Origin: JAVJSD01 sp040219575
GTDB lineage: Bacteria; Planctomycetota; Planctomycetia; Pirellulales; Pirellulaceae
DNA length: 64,000 bases
Assembly: GCA_040219575.1 (NCBI GenBank)
Contig: JAVJSD010000022.1
Coordinates: forward strand, 62,001-126,000
Direction of reading: 5' to 3'
Shown: positions 25,401 to 34,175 of the stretch, piece after piece
How the letters are laid out: the number at the start of each line of letters is the position of its first letter
Numbering within the stretch: the stretch's first letter is position 1
Notes under the pieces: model-generated
What the model was told of the DNA's origin: nothing
Database searches by the model: none
What the model saw: only the letters and a program-made list of their open reading frames with translations
Program-made: the position numbers and the translations under genes

Positions 25401-25742
25401 TTGAAAGACGACAACGCGGCCCTGGAGGCGTATTTACGGATCGTTGATTCGACGCAGGCCAACGGCAGCTCCGAGTACTATTACGGAGTGCTGGGGGCGG
25501 CCCGCATCCTGACGCGTCAGTCGAAGTTCGACGACGCGTTGGCCGCGCTGCATCACGTGGACATCGAAAACCTCCGCGGCACATGGCGAGGTTCGATGTT
25601 GCTGGCGCTCGGTTCGACGCTGGCCGCCGCCGGCCGCACCGACGACGCGCTGGCCGCCTACATGAAGGTCGCGTCCGACGACGACGCGCTCCGCCTGCAT
25701 CGCGAAACCGCCCAGCAGGCGATCGCCGATCTGCAGAAGTAG
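22413..25742 (+). CDS. DUF4838 protein with CBM9-like and TPR-like parts
   Basis: A 1109-residue secreted protein. Signal peptide about residues 1-27 (LLLTIGALCASARA-AEK). An N-terminal alpha/beta domain (30-120, like the glycosidase-associated domain before alpha-glucuronidases) comes first, then a DUF4838 barrel (about 200-560) with the Cys-rich motif ISICQCPLCQGKD. About residues 618-830 look like a CBM9-type sugar-binding domain (ADGIQIDGKLDDEYWQN, YFAIRCEE, VEILLETDSHSYYQIAVNP). The last 280 residues are helical repeats resembling TPR units. I infer a large polysaccharide-degrading or -binding enzyme of planctomycetes; catalytic residues cannot be named. The next gene codes for a relative, so the pair may work on one substrate. 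Confidence 0.85.
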   Translation: MTRQRTFLAKLSLLLTIGALCASARAAEKFLVKDGKANAEIVIAENPPRSTRFAAFDLQTYVEKISGAKLPIATAPHADVPLKIYVGQSPHTEKLGVTDEGLKYGAYRIVSGDDWLALIGDDADFVPREPWAKNNGDRASGWLQREWEKVAGEPTGAPNGGMYKNRTWMTGVALPADAPKPSRDEMLELWGFDERGSFNAVCGFLRGLGVRWYLPGELGEVVPRRDSIPLPEIDETVKPDFEVRRFNVRFSTASDATTRWAMRLGMRDPYGLMVAHGMHNMTQTDTILREHPDWFAMYGGRRDNQPGERLNHLCYSNKELFDATVRWARAQFDQYDYESVSIMPPDAYISICQCPLCQGKDSPERGSRGKLSNHVWDFVNRVAKEVRKTHPEKKIVCCAYGANTAPPTNIDRLEPNVQVVIVGGRRPRSTLPEQREEIRQLRNGWAAKTQLPLMVFENYPITDRGFYLPAFVARTIGESINATKGVSRGEDIWLSFGRDFDTKDVGFNHFQVYFTARMYWGGPQQDVTAMLEEYCRLFYGPAGEPMLSFFNYCEDNWQDMEQDKAKVDQALALFAAAKSRADADSIYGRRLALIDEFLQTLRSKSAQLGKKRGPVPKLRTVWDADGIQIDGKLDDEYWQNCPVAATCSFRELQTGRPAVFGTSVKSGWSRSGDLYFAIRCEENPGEPLNIATTKPGDQALWYGDVVEILLETDSHSYYQIAVNPAGVLLDLDRGADKSSWYDWSSQAEVATHVADDHWIVEIRIPVTDDQNDPLNQVIGRKPSASLPWHINLCRQRIRQHGTELSGFSPTGAPAFHKVMKFAHFYDGRSQQFEHDEAEDDYLRARNEAEQKNRGDTRTEALEAFVNLASRDKLSDFQKCDALEQAAAVARAINDYERADKIALQAPIEAVAKTIRMQNLLTQRKSAELVEQYAAEDLSKWPFWNAGEAYFTRGRAYVQTGDGRKAEADLKAALPLTPDNRTQLSILRTLGDNRERNLKDDNAALEAYLRIVDSTQANGSSEYYYGVLGAARILTRQSKFDDALAALHHVDIENLRGTWRGSMLLALGSTLAAAGRTDDALAAYMKVASDDDALRLHRETAQQAIADLQK

Positions 25743-25864
25743 GCCATGAAAATATGCGTCCGTCGTGCTAGGGTCGTATGCTGGAGAACGTGAATCTCAC
25801 TCGATCCTTTTGGTCTTCCAACTGTGGACGACCAAGTAAACCAACGACCAGCTCACCGACGATC

Positions 25865-28800
25865 ATGACGATATCGCCCCGCCTTCCAGGCGTCTCTTCG
25901 TGCCTGCGCCTATTTCTCGCGTCGTTTGTTTCGTCGGCGATGTGCACCGCGTCGGCCGCGGCGCCGTTTGTGGCGGTCGATGCGGAGCAGGATCGCCAGA
26001 CGTCGATCGTGCTGCAGTTCGATGCTGAATCCGCCACAGGATTCGACTGGACCGAATTGACGCAGCCACGCCTGCGGGCCGGATCGCCCGAGTCGCGGTT
26101 GCGCGATGCGATCCAGTTTCTGCAGGAAGGCGTCCGCCGCATGACCGGCCGCGAGCTCGAAGTCCGCAGCGATCGCGATGTCTCGCACGGCATCGTGCTG
26201 ATGCTCGCCCGTCACGCGCCCGCGGAGGTCCGAGACGACGCGTTTGTGCGAAGGGCGCTGCGCGACGACGGCTCCGATGGCTACAACCATCACGAGGCGT
26301 TCTGCCTCCGCAGCGAAAGCGAGCGGTTGCTGATCGTCGCCAACACCGTCGACGGGCTGATCGCCGCCGTGCCGGCGCTGTTGGAATCCGTCGACTACGA
26401 AGTGCTGGGCATGGGCCCGAACTGGATTCACGTTCCGCGCGATCGTCGACGACTCGTGTTCGACATCGAACTTGCCGATCGGCCGAGTTTCTACCTGCGG
26501 CGGCTCACGCCGACCAGCGGGCAGTCGTACGGCGTCGGCACCGCCCAAACCGGCCCGCGGCTGAAGCTCAGCGATCCGCGCGATGAGTCGGTCAGCGTCA
26601 GCTACCCGCGGTGGGCGATCGGCATTCGCAATCACAGCCAGTCGATGGCGCCCTTCCCGGGACACGCCCTGTACGCGCACCATCGCAAGATGGTCGAGCA
26701 GATGCTCAGCACGGATTCGACCGAGGGCTTTCTCACCGCCGGCACGCACCTTGGGCTCGACGCCGATCGCCCGGCCGCCACGGAGGCGAACGCATCGCAC
26801 CTGTGGATCAACACCGACGCCGAAGGTCAGCCCGGCTTCCGGCGCGTGTTCCTGTCGGATGGCAAACAGTGGAAGGAGCAAAAGCTCGTCGGAATGGCGG
26901 CGAATCTCGACATCACCTCCGAAGTCGCGCGCCGCATTGTATTCGAGGCGATGAAGGCGCGGGCGGAGGCGCACTTCGCCGAGCGGCCCGACGAGGTGTT
27001 CATCTTCGGCACCGAAGCGGAAGACGGGGCGGGTTACGCCCACATTGGCGAATGGATTCGTCCGACCAGTCGCGACTGGTATCCGAAGTACCTGGCGAGC
27101 ATCGGCCGCGACTGGCCGCGGCCGTATGACTTGCACGACTACCGCGGCATCGATCAGCCGCGCGAACGCTGGGACGCGGCGACGCCGGCCGACCACGTGT
27201 TCGCGTTCAACAACTGGCTGCTGAGCGAGTTCGACCGCTGGATCGATTCGCTGCCCGAGGACCAGCGCGTCACCTCCGCTGGAGGCGCGAAGAAGGACCT
27301 GGTGCGGTGCAGCCTGTACAGCTACGCCTATCACGACATCCCGCCGCATTTCAATCTTGATCCGCGGATTCGCGTGATGATCGCCGGCTATCCCAAGCAT
27401 CGCGGGCTCGGCATCTGGAAAGCGTTCGCCACGCACCAGGACATGGCGGCGGCGTTTCGCCAAATGCTGCCCCGCGAGCCTTCCGGCGACTACCGCATCA
27501 TCAGCATCGCCTACTACGCCGACCACACGCTCAACGGAATTCCCGCGCGGTGGAGCGCATCGCCGGCGAGCATTCTCGACGACCTGAAGACGACCCACGA
27601 CGCCGGCATCAAGGCCCTCACCTGCGAGACCGATTTCAACTTCGGCAAGTACGGGCTGGCCTATTACCTGATGAGCAAGGTGTTGTGGAACGCGAACCTC
27701 TCCGCCGACGAACTGGACGCGATTCGCGATCGCTGGCTGCAGCGGGCGTACGGCTCCGCCTGGCGGAAGATGAAGGCGTACTACGACTTCATGCTGATCG
27801 ACAACTTCCGCGTGAATGCTCCCGCCGCCTGGGCCAAGGCGGTCCGATTGATCGACGCCGCCGATCGTGAAATCGATCCCGCCGCCGAACCCGACGCGCA
27901 GCGGCGGCTCGATGACCTGAAGCAGTTCTGGTACTTCTACTACTTGATCGACACCGGCGCGATGCAGGCCAAGTCGCCGGAGATGGTCGAGTTTCTGTGG
28001 AAGGGGCAGATGTCGTACATGACCGCCATGCACATGGCGACCCGCCGCACCTTCCCCGAGGGCGGCCGCCGCCTGTATGACCTGCTTCCCGAGGAGTTGC
28101 TGGCCGGCCCGGCGCACTACTCGCCCGAGGAGACCGCCGCCTGGTGGAAGCGGATTCTCGAGCACTGGCCCGCCGTCGAAGTGCACGAGTTCGCCGCGGC
28201 GACGCTGGCCGACGGCCGCGCGGCGCGCGACGTCGATCTGAATGACCTGGTGCGCGTGGCCGACTTTCAGACGCTGACCAACGGCCGGCCGTTTCTCTTC
28301 AACAGCGCGCAGGCCGATCCCACCGAGTTTGTCACGGTCGCCCGGGAAGGCGAAACGATCGGCTTCCGCTACACGTGGCCGGCGCGCGACACGCAACTGC
28401 GGTTCTACGGTCCGAAAGACGTGCCGTACAGCATCGACTACTGGAACGCCAGGCAGCGGCAGTGGGAGTCGATCGTCGACGTGACGACCACAACCGTCGC
28501 CTCGCGCCTCGTCGACAAGACGCACGACGACCGGCCGCGGCACGTCGCCGAAGTCCGCCACAAGGCGGCCCGCGCCGGCACGTACCGCATCGAAGTCGGC
28601 CGCGGCGGCTTTCTGGCGAATCTCGCCAGCCTGGGCTACGACGTCGCCGAAAACGCCTTCACCTCGCGGCCGCCGCATACGTTCATCTCCCGCTCCTCGG
28701 GCCTGACGCAGGATCCCGTCTACCTCTACATTCCCAAAGGAACGCCGTCGCTCGACCTGGAAGTGTGGGACAGCTACAACCGCAAGCAGGTGCAACTCTA

Positions 28801-29035
28801 TCGCGGCCTGACGGACAAAGGGCTGACTCCCTCGCGGGAGGTCGACGTCAGCGGTCGCGGCACGCATCGCATTCCGCTCAAGCCGGAGGAAACCGGCCGA
28901 CTGGCCCGCATCAGCGGCAACGGCTTCGCCTTCCCACTGCTGTACTCGGTTCCCGGCTTGTGGTCGAAATGTCCGGCCGAACTGCTGATCCCCCGCGCCG
29001 TCGCCGAGGCGGACGGATTGACGATCAGCGAGTGA
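25865..29035 (+). CDS. Large secreted DUF4838-like protein
   Basis: A 1056-residue secreted protein related in layout to the preceding gene product: signal peptide (RLFLASFVSSAMCTASAA), an N-terminal domain with LQEGVRRMTGRELEV, the linker VANTVDGLIAAVPALLESV, then a barrel-like region with FIFGTEAEDGAGYAHIGEW and a later TDFNFGKYGLAYYLMSKVLW segment typical of DUF4838. It lacks the CxCxxC motif of its neighbour. The last 250 residues are beta-rich and may be a carbohydrate-binding module. Probably a glycan-active protein, by analogy only. ATG 25865 is preferred over an earlier in-frame start at 25778 because it gives a sound signal peptide. Confidence 0.8.
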   Translation: MTISPRLPGVSSCLRLFLASFVSSAMCTASAAAPFVAVDAEQDRQTSIVLQFDAESATGFDWTELTQPRLRAGSPESRLRDAIQFLQEGVRRMTGRELEVRSDRDVSHGIVLMLARHAPAEVRDDAFVRRALRDDGSDGYNHHEAFCLRSESERLLIVANTVDGLIAAVPALLESVDYEVLGMGPNWIHVPRDRRRLVFDIELADRPSFYLRRLTPTSGQSYGVGTAQTGPRLKLSDPRDESVSVSYPRWAIGIRNHSQSMAPFPGHALYAHHRKMVEQMLSTDSTEGFLTAGTHLGLDADRPAATEANASHLWINTDAEGQPGFRRVFLSDGKQWKEQKLVGMAANLDITSEVARRIVFEAMKARAEAHFAERPDEVFIFGTEAEDGAGYAHIGEWIRPTSRDWYPKYLASIGRDWPRPYDLHDYRGIDQPRERWDAATPADHVFAFNNWLLSEFDRWIDSLPEDQRVTSAGGAKKDLVRCSLYSYAYHDIPPHFNLDPRIRVMIAGYPKHRGLGIWKAFATHQDMAAAFRQMLPREPSGDYRIISIAYYADHTLNGIPARWSASPASILDDLKTTHDAGIKALTCETDFNFGKYGLAYYLMSKVLWNANLSADELDAIRDRWLQRAYGSAWRKMKAYYDFMLIDNFRVNAPAAWAKAVRLIDAADREIDPAAEPDAQRRLDDLKQFWYFYYLIDTGAMQAKSPEMVEFLWKGQMSYMTAMHMATRRTFPEGGRRLYDLLPEELLAGPAHYSPEETAAWWKRILEHWPAVEVHEFAAATLADGRAARDVDLNDLVRVADFQTLTNGRPFLFNSAQADPTEFVTVAREGETIGFRYTWPARDTQLRFYGPKDVPYSIDYWNARQRQWESIVDVTTTTVASRLVDKTHDDRPRHVAEVRHKAARAGTYRIEVGRGGFLANLASLGYDVAENAFTSRPPHTFISRSSGLTQDPVYLYIPKGTPSLDLEVWDSYNRKQVQLYRGLTDKGLTPSREVDVSGRGTHRIPLKPEETGRLARISGNGFAFPLLYSVPGLWSKCPAELLIPRAVAEADGLTISE

Positions 29036-29106
29036 CGCCGGCGAGCATTCGTAGCGGCCTGCACCAAGTCGACATCGATCCGGTGCGACGTCCGTCGGAC
29101 AGGGAG

Positions 29107-29916
29107 TTATTGCGCCGCAATCCAATCGAGCAACGTGTCGCCGGAACGATTGGAGGGCGCGAGCCAGTTGCGCGGGTGCACCGTTCGCCAATGGCCGAGC
29201 AGCAGGTCGGCGGTGCGTTGAGGACCGGGCGTGCGGGCGGCGGTCAAAACGTGGGGAAACTCCTCCTTCACCAGCGGCGTGGCGTAGTGCGTGTCGCGAC
29301 GGAGATACGCCAGCACCGTGTCGGGACGCATCGAAAAGTAGAAGAACTTGCCGGCCGCCAGTCGATCGATATTCGGCAGCGCCTCGCCGATCTGCTCGCG
29401 CGTCCAACCATGGGGGATGCTGTTGGCGCGCGGCACCGATGGTGAGCAGAGCAGCAACTGGTCAATCGCGAAGTCGGCATGGTGTGTGGCCATGTTGGCG
29501 ACAAAGCAGCCTGCGCTGTGGCCCACAAAGCGGAACCGCCGCGTGCCGCACTCGCGCGTCAGCCACCGGCAGCGCGCCAGCAATCGGTCCGCCGCGACGC
29601 GCACGTGGTCGTACGTGGGATCGGCCGCATTCTCCCACCCGAAGTACGGCTCCCCTTCGAGACCGACCGCGCCGTAAGGGTTGGCGCCGTAAACGTCGCC
29701 CCACGTTTCGCTGGCGAAACGATAGAAGTTGTAGATCGCCGACTGGCGGGGCATATACCAGTGCAGAAGCGCGGGGCGACCACGCCGTGAATGCGGCTTT
29801 CCGCCGGCCGCCGGAGGATGGTCATCGGACGACGAATCACGGTCATGCGACGCCGCAGGGGCGGGACGCGAGAACCTGCCGCCGATCAGAAACGTGATGG
29901 AAGGAACCGTCGGCAA
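29107..29916 (-). CDS. Alpha/beta hydrolase-like protein
   Basis: About 269 residues with a nucleophile elbow FVGHSAGCF (Ser in GxSxG), preceded by a helix RLLARCRWLTREC and a strand RFRFVGHS, as in lipases and esterases. Substrate unknown; possible acid (Asp) and His residues lie in MRPDTVLAYL and LLGHWRTVHP. The start is unclear. The frame runs back to 30048, but the upstream part translates a GTAGC-family palindrome (29962-29986), and there is no ATG before MPRQSAIYNF. A TTG at 29916 (LPTVPSITFLIGGRF) gives a reasonable first beta strand and is used here. A 30-residue polar insert follows that strand. Confidence 0.65.
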   Translation of the reverse strand: MPTVPSITFLIGGRFSRPAPAASHDRDSSSDDHPPAAGGKPHSRRGRPALLHWYMPRQSAIYNFYRFASETWGDVYGANPYGAVGLEGEPYFGWENAADPTYDHVRVAADRLLARCRWLTRECGTRRFRFVGHSAGCFVANMATHHADFAIDQLLLCSPSVPRANSIPHGWTREQIGEALPNIDRLAAGKFFYFSMRPDTVLAYLRRDTHYATPLVKEEFPHVLTAARTPGPQRTADLLLGHWRTVHPRNWLAPSNRSGDTLLDWIAAQ

Positions 29917-30365
29917 TGCGTCGCTCAGCGAGACTAGGTCTGCGTTTCCGCAAGTATTCGAGTAGCAGAAGTCGTGAGACTTCTGAATGTTCAGTCGTTG
30001 TATCGAATTCCCAAACTCTCGCGAACTCTCACGAGTGCGGCTGCCCAAGTATCCAGACGTAACAAAGCACTTAGGGAGAAATTACACCACAGGCTGGTCT
30101 TCGGAACGGCTGCCAGCGAGGAGAATCGCAGCCTCCGTGAAAGCCTCGTGCAGCTTTCCCTCGCTTACGCATTCGGGCTAGTATAGCGGTGATCGACGTA
30201 CCTTTGCCGCGGTCGCGTTAAATCGGCGCGACGGGCCATTGCCTCGCCTGGGCGACGCCTATAATGGACGTTGTTCCGACAACCCTCACCGTCGTGCCGG
30301 CGGTCTGGGCGGCAGTTTCTATGTGAGCGGTTCCGCTTCGTTTCTCGCTTTTCAGGAGTGTTGTC
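29917..30365. other. Intergenic region with repeat copies and a possible promoter
   Basis: No gene that I can support between the hydrolase and the DUF1579 gene. A single GTAGC-family palindrome lies at 29962-29986 (GTAGCAGAAGTCGTGAGACT and on to TCTGAA). A TATAAT box at 30260-30265 with TTGCCT (30239-30244) 15 bases ahead may be the promoter of the DUF1579 gene, though the spacing is short. Confidence 0.45.
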
Positions 30366-31052
30366 ATGTCCACGCGCGCCCGATTTCTCTCGCTGTCGCT
30401 CGTTTTGGCCACGGCCTTCGGCGCCGCCTCGCTGCGCGGCGAGGAACCGGCCAAGACGCCCGAACTCGATCCCGCGGCCATGCAGAAAATGATGGCCGAG
30501 TACGCCCGGGTCACGGAGCATCACGAGGGCTTCAAGCATGCGGTCGGCAAGTGGAGCACCGAGATGACCTGTTCGATGCCCGGCGCCCCCTCGGGGACGA
30601 CGTCCGGCACGGCGACCTTCCGCCTGCTGATGGGCGGACGCTTCCTGCAGCAGAACTTCCAGGGCGAGTACGACGGGCAAAAGTTCACGGGCATGGGGCT
30701 GACCGGTTACGACAACGCCCAGAAGAAGTACGTCGGCATTTGGATCGACAACATGGGCACCGGCATCATGCACACCAGCGGCAGCTACAACGAGAAGACG
30801 CACGTGATGACCGAGACGGGCGAGTCGGTGATGCCGACCGGTCCGATGAAGATGAAGATGGTCACCAAGCCGGTCGACGACGACAAATTCGTGTTCACCA
30901 TGTTCATGCTCACCCCCGACGGCGGCGAGCAGCAGATCATGGAAATCACCTACACCCGCACGAAGAAGTCGGAGAAGGCCGAAAAAGCCGGCAAGACGGA
31001 GAAGACCAAGGCCGCCGCAAAGGCCTCGGCGAAGACCGGCGCGAAAGAGTAG
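30366..31052 (+). CDS. DUF1579 family secreted protein
   Basis: A 228-residue protein with a signal peptide (LSLSLVLATAFGAASLRG) and a DUF1579-like beta-barrel core: HAVGKWSTEMTCSMPG, LLMGGRFLQQNFQGEYDG, GLTGYDNAQKKYVGIWIDN and VMTETGES. The family is lipocalin-like and of unknown function. After about residue 195 a Lys/Ala/Glu-rich tail (KKSEKAEKAGKTEKTKAAAK) is added, a basic flexible end. The ATG is preceded by AGGAG at 30355-30359. Confidence 0.88.
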   Translation: MSTRARFLSLSLVLATAFGAASLRGEEPAKTPELDPAAMQKMMAEYARVTEHHEGFKHAVGKWSTEMTCSMPGAPSGTTSGTATFRLLMGGRFLQQNFQGEYDGQKFTGMGLTGYDNAQKKYVGIWIDNMGTGIMHTSGSYNEKTHVMTETGESVMPTGPMKMKMVTKPVDDDKFVFTMFMLTPDGGEQQIMEITYTRTKKSEKAEKAGKTEKTKAAAKASAKTGAKE

Positions 31053-31310
31053 ACGGAGCACCGCCCGCGGCGCTCGGCGAGGCGGCCGACCTCGCCGAGC
31101 GCCTGCGGAACGATGATTTCACACGGCCGACAAGTTTTCCCCAGGGGCGGACAAGCGTCGCACGAGCGAAACGCTCGTCGAAACAAGGCGCGGCGCAACT
31201 TCTTTCAGGCGACCCTTTTCTGGAGCGCGGGGACTGTTAGTTTTTGGAGAACTTCACGGCGATTGGAGACCGTGACGAGTCCCGCTGAACCACCGCGCAC
31301 AGGAAGTCGC

Positions 31311-32183
31311 ATGATCGATAAACCCGACGCAGACGTGCAATACGAGCTAACCGATGAAGCCGCCCAGCCGCTGGCGAGCGATCAAGTGTTCGCCGCTTCG
31401 CAGCCGTATGTCGGCCGCTGGAATCGTCTCGTCAGCACGACGAATTGGGAGAAGGGACGCATCATCCAGCAGTGGCGCGACGCCCTGATGTCGGCCGACG
31501 CGCCGGCCACCGACTACTCCGACGAGGCCTGGGCGCGGCTGGTGGGAGGCGTCACCGGGCAACACGCCGGCCGGCTGCGACGGACCTACCGCCGTTTCGC
31601 GGAGGACTACACCAAGTACGAGGGACTGTTTTGGAGCCACTTTCAGGCTTCGCTCGATTGGGACGACGCCGAGATGTGGTTGGAAGGGGCGGTGCAGAAC
31701 CGTTGGTCGGTATCGCAGATGCGCCGCACCCGCTGGGAGACGATGGGGAGCGACGCCGCCGCCGAGCCGCGCGAGGGCGAGGTCGTGGCCAGCGAGTTGG
31801 ACGAGGACTTCGAGCCGGCGCTCAATCAGGATCCGGCCGCACGGTCGAGGTCGGATGAGTCGGGCGAGGCGGTTAGCGGCCCGCGTCACGACGGCCCCGA
31901 CTTCGGCGACGAGGACGATTCGGAGGGCGGCGCGCGCGGGTCGGGCGACGGGGCGTCGATCTACAGCGACGACAACGAGCCGACCGTCGAATTCGTACGG
32001 CCCTTCGAGAATCTGGCCGACCTGCCCGACGACATGGCGGAGGCCTTCGAATCGTTCAAGCTGGCGATCCTGCGGCACAAGGCCGACGATTGGAAGGAGA
32101 TCTCCCGCGACGACGTGCTGGCGAGCCTCGACGCGTTGAAGGAGTTGGCCCTGGCGCCTTCGGCGGAAGGTTCGCCCTTCTAG
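31311..32183 (+). CDS. Conserved-looking hypothetical protein with acidic tail
   Basis: A 290-residue protein I do not recognise as a named family. Residues 30-145 are compact and rich in Trp and Arg (RWNRLVSTTNWEKGRIIQQW, then YSDEAWARLVGGVTGQHAG, LWSHFQ-type FWSHFQASLDWDDAEMWL, and WSVSQMRRTRWETMG). They read as helices with strings of Arg (RLRRTYRRF), so nucleic-acid binding is possible. Residues 150-225 are a disordered acidic linker (DFGDEDDSEGGARGSGDG), and residues 225-285 form another helical segment. No signal peptide. The start has AGGAAG at 31301-31305. It lies alone between unrelated genes; function unknown. Confidence 0.75.
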   Translation: MIDKPDADVQYELTDEAAQPLASDQVFAASQPYVGRWNRLVSTTNWEKGRIIQQWRDALMSADAPATDYSDEAWARLVGGVTGQHAGRLRRTYRRFAEDYTKYEGLFWSHFQASLDWDDAEMWLEGAVQNRWSVSQMRRTRWETMGSDAAAEPREGEVVASELDEDFEPALNQDPAARSRSDESGEAVSGPRHDGPDFGDEDDSEGGARGSGDGASIYSDDNEPTVEFVRPFENLADLPDDMAEAFESFKLAILRHKADDWKEISRDDVLASLDALKELALAPSAEGSPF

Positions 32184-32658
32184 CTGCTGCTGCGCTTCGT
32201 CTCGACACGAGGGTCGCCGGGCTCGGGAGATCTCGGGAAATTGCTGCACTGACAGAACTTCCAGAAGTCTCACGACGTCTCACGACTTCCGCTACTGGAA
32301 ACCCAGTCGCGGCGATTCGATTCGTAGCGGAACTCGTGAGAGTTCCCTCATTCTCAATGCCGTCGGAAGTCTCACGACTTCCGCTACCGATGGGTACGGC
32401 GGTAGCTGAAGTCGTGAGACTTCAGCCATCGCCGCCGAGACGCGCTGCTTGCGTGAATCCGCGTCGATTCGGCCACGCGCCCGTCTCAAGTGAACGAATA
32501 CTGCTCGCCGCTTCTTCGGAAGTCTCACGACTTCCGCTACGAGTTGTCAAAGCGAGCCTTCTCGACGATCGCCGATCGTTTTCGGTTGAGTCCCGTCGCC
32601 CGGCAGCCTACGCTACGGGTTGGGTCGACGGGGCCGATTGAATCGAAGGGAAAACGTC
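32184..32658. repeat. Cluster of five GTAGC-family palindromes
   Basis: The gap before the sulfatase contains five related palindromes at about 32264-32296, 32322-32346, 32363-32387, 32402-32426 and 32518-32543. They share the core GGAAGTCTCACGACTTCCGCTA or its complement, with some copies changed in both arms together (for instance GTAGCGGAACTCGTGAGAGT and GTAGCTGAAGTCGTGAGACT). Spacing is irregular, so this is not a CRISPR array. No gene is seen in the gap. Confidence 0.85.
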
Positions 32659-34110
32659 ATGTTGCGGCGATGGATGTCGGCGGTGCTGGTCGTGTTGTCG
32701 GCGATCGCGGGCGATCGCGCGGTAAATTGCGCCGAGAACCGGCCGATGAACCTGTTGGTGATTCAGACCGACGAACATCATTTCGGCACGCTCGGCTGCT
32801 ACGGCGGGAAGATCGTCGGCACACCGCATATCGATTCGATCGCGGCCGGCGGCGCGCTGTGCCGCCGCTTCTACGCCGTGACGCCGGTCTGTTCGCCGTC
32901 GCGGGCCTCGCTCGTCTCGGGCATGTATCCGCAAAAAACGCCGGTCGTCACCAACAACATTCCGCTGGATGATTCGATCGTCACCTTCGCCGAGATCCTG
33001 CGCCAGCGGGGCTACGCCACCGGCTTCGCGGGGAAGTGGCATCTCGACGGCGACGGCAAGCCGCAGTGGGCCCCGAAGCGGAAGTTCGGTTTCGACGACA
33101 ACCGCTTCATGTTCAATCGGGGTCACTGGAAGATGCTGGTCGATACGCCGGACGGGCCCGCCGTCGGTTCGCGCGGTAAGAACGGCCAGCCGGACTACGG
33201 AATCGAGGGGGCGGATGAAACAACGTTCACCACCGACTGGTTGGCGAACAAGACGATCGACTTCATCGAAACCAACAAGGACCGCCCCTTCTGCTACATG
33301 GTGAGCATTCCCGACCCGCATGGGCCGAACACCGTTCGCCCGCCATACGACACGATGTACGCCGACGTGAAAGTGCCGATTCCCGCCACGCTCCGCCGCC
33401 GCGACGAGCAGATCCCCGCCTGGGGCCGAGCGGCCGGCGTGACCGCCGCGCAGCTGCGCCGGCTGATGCCGCCGTACTATGGGATGGTGAAGTGCATCGA
33501 CGACAACGTGGGGCGAATTCTGCAAACGCTGCGCAAGCACGATCTGCTGGAGAACACGATCGTGGTGTTCACTTCGGATCACGGCGATCTGTGCGGCGAG
33601 CACGGGCGGCTGAACAAGGGCGTTCCCTACGAGGGCTCGGCCCGGATTCCGATGCTGGTGCGTTGTCCCGGCAAGATCAATCCCGGCACGACGATCGACG
33701 AGGCGCTGACGACCGTCGACTTTCTGCCGACCGTGCTGGCGTTGCTGGAGGTTCCGCTGGAGCGGCGCGTCGACGGCCGCGACGCCTCGTCGCTGCTTAC
33801 CGGCGCAATCAATCGCGGCGACGCCAAGGACTGGGACGACGTCGCTTTTCTGCGGAGCACGCCGGGCGGTGTGTGGCTGGGAGCGGTGACGGGGCGTTAC
33901 AAGCTGATCTACTCCGCCGCCGAAGAGCCGTGGCTGATCGACATGCAGGAGGATCCCACGGAAGTGACGAACCTCTTCGGTCAGGCGGAGCAGCGCGACC
34001 GCATTCGCGCGCTCACGGCCCGGTTGCTGGACTACAGCAAGACCCACCACGACCCCTACGCCCGGCTGCCCAACATTCAGCAGACGATGGCCGCCGCCTT
34101 GGCGGAGTAG
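32659..34110 (+). CDS. Secreted formylglycine-dependent sulfatase
   Basis: A 483-residue sulfatase that removes sulfate esters, probably from an extracellular polysaccharide. Signal peptide MLRRWMSAVLVVLSAIAGDR. Metal and substrate residues: QTDEHHFGTLGCYGG near the N-terminus, the modification site CSPSRAS (Cys78 to formylglycine) with the following GKWHLDG, and the later FTSDHGDLCGEHGRLNKG. This is the aerobic Cys-type signature; the modifying enzyme is not in the window. The start has no strong ribosome binding site; an upstream frame extension of 13 residues (32620) is not needed. Sulfatase with the DUF4838 genes fits a lifestyle of feeding on sulfated glycans. Confidence 0.93.
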   Translation: MLRRWMSAVLVVLSAIAGDRAVNCAENRPMNLLVIQTDEHHFGTLGCYGGKIVGTPHIDSIAAGGALCRRFYAVTPVCSPSRASLVSGMYPQKTPVVTNNIPLDDSIVTFAEILRQRGYATGFAGKWHLDGDGKPQWAPKRKFGFDDNRFMFNRGHWKMLVDTPDGPAVGSRGKNGQPDYGIEGADETTFTTDWLANKTIDFIETNKDRPFCYMVSIPDPHGPNTVRPPYDTMYADVKVPIPATLRRRDEQIPAWGRAAGVTAAQLRRLMPPYYGMVKCIDDNVGRILQTLRKHDLLENTIVVFTSDHGDLCGEHGRLNKGVPYEGSARIPMLVRCPGKINPGTTIDEALTTVDFLPTVLALLEVPLERRVDGRDASSLLTGAINRGDAKDWDDVAFLRSTPGGVWLGAVTGRYKLIYSAAEEPWLIDMQEDPTEVTNLFGQAEQRDRIRALTARLLDYSKTHHDPYARLPNIQQTMAAALAE

Positions 34111-34175
34111 GCGGTGGCCCTGCTGCTGCCGATCAAGCGAGGGCGATTCCCGCACCAGCCTTTGTCTGAAAGCTC

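Noticed and set aside
25910..29407. Open frame of 1165 residues on the minus strand
   Set aside because: It lies fully antisense to a secreted DUF4838-like gene with a good signal peptide and domain motifs, and its translation is Arg/Val/Gly-rich without recognisable domains. GC-rich codon use produces such long antisense frames.
32264..32543. CRISPR array
   Set aside because: The repeated units are palindromes with uneven spacing and variable sequence, with no spacers of constant length and no cas genes.
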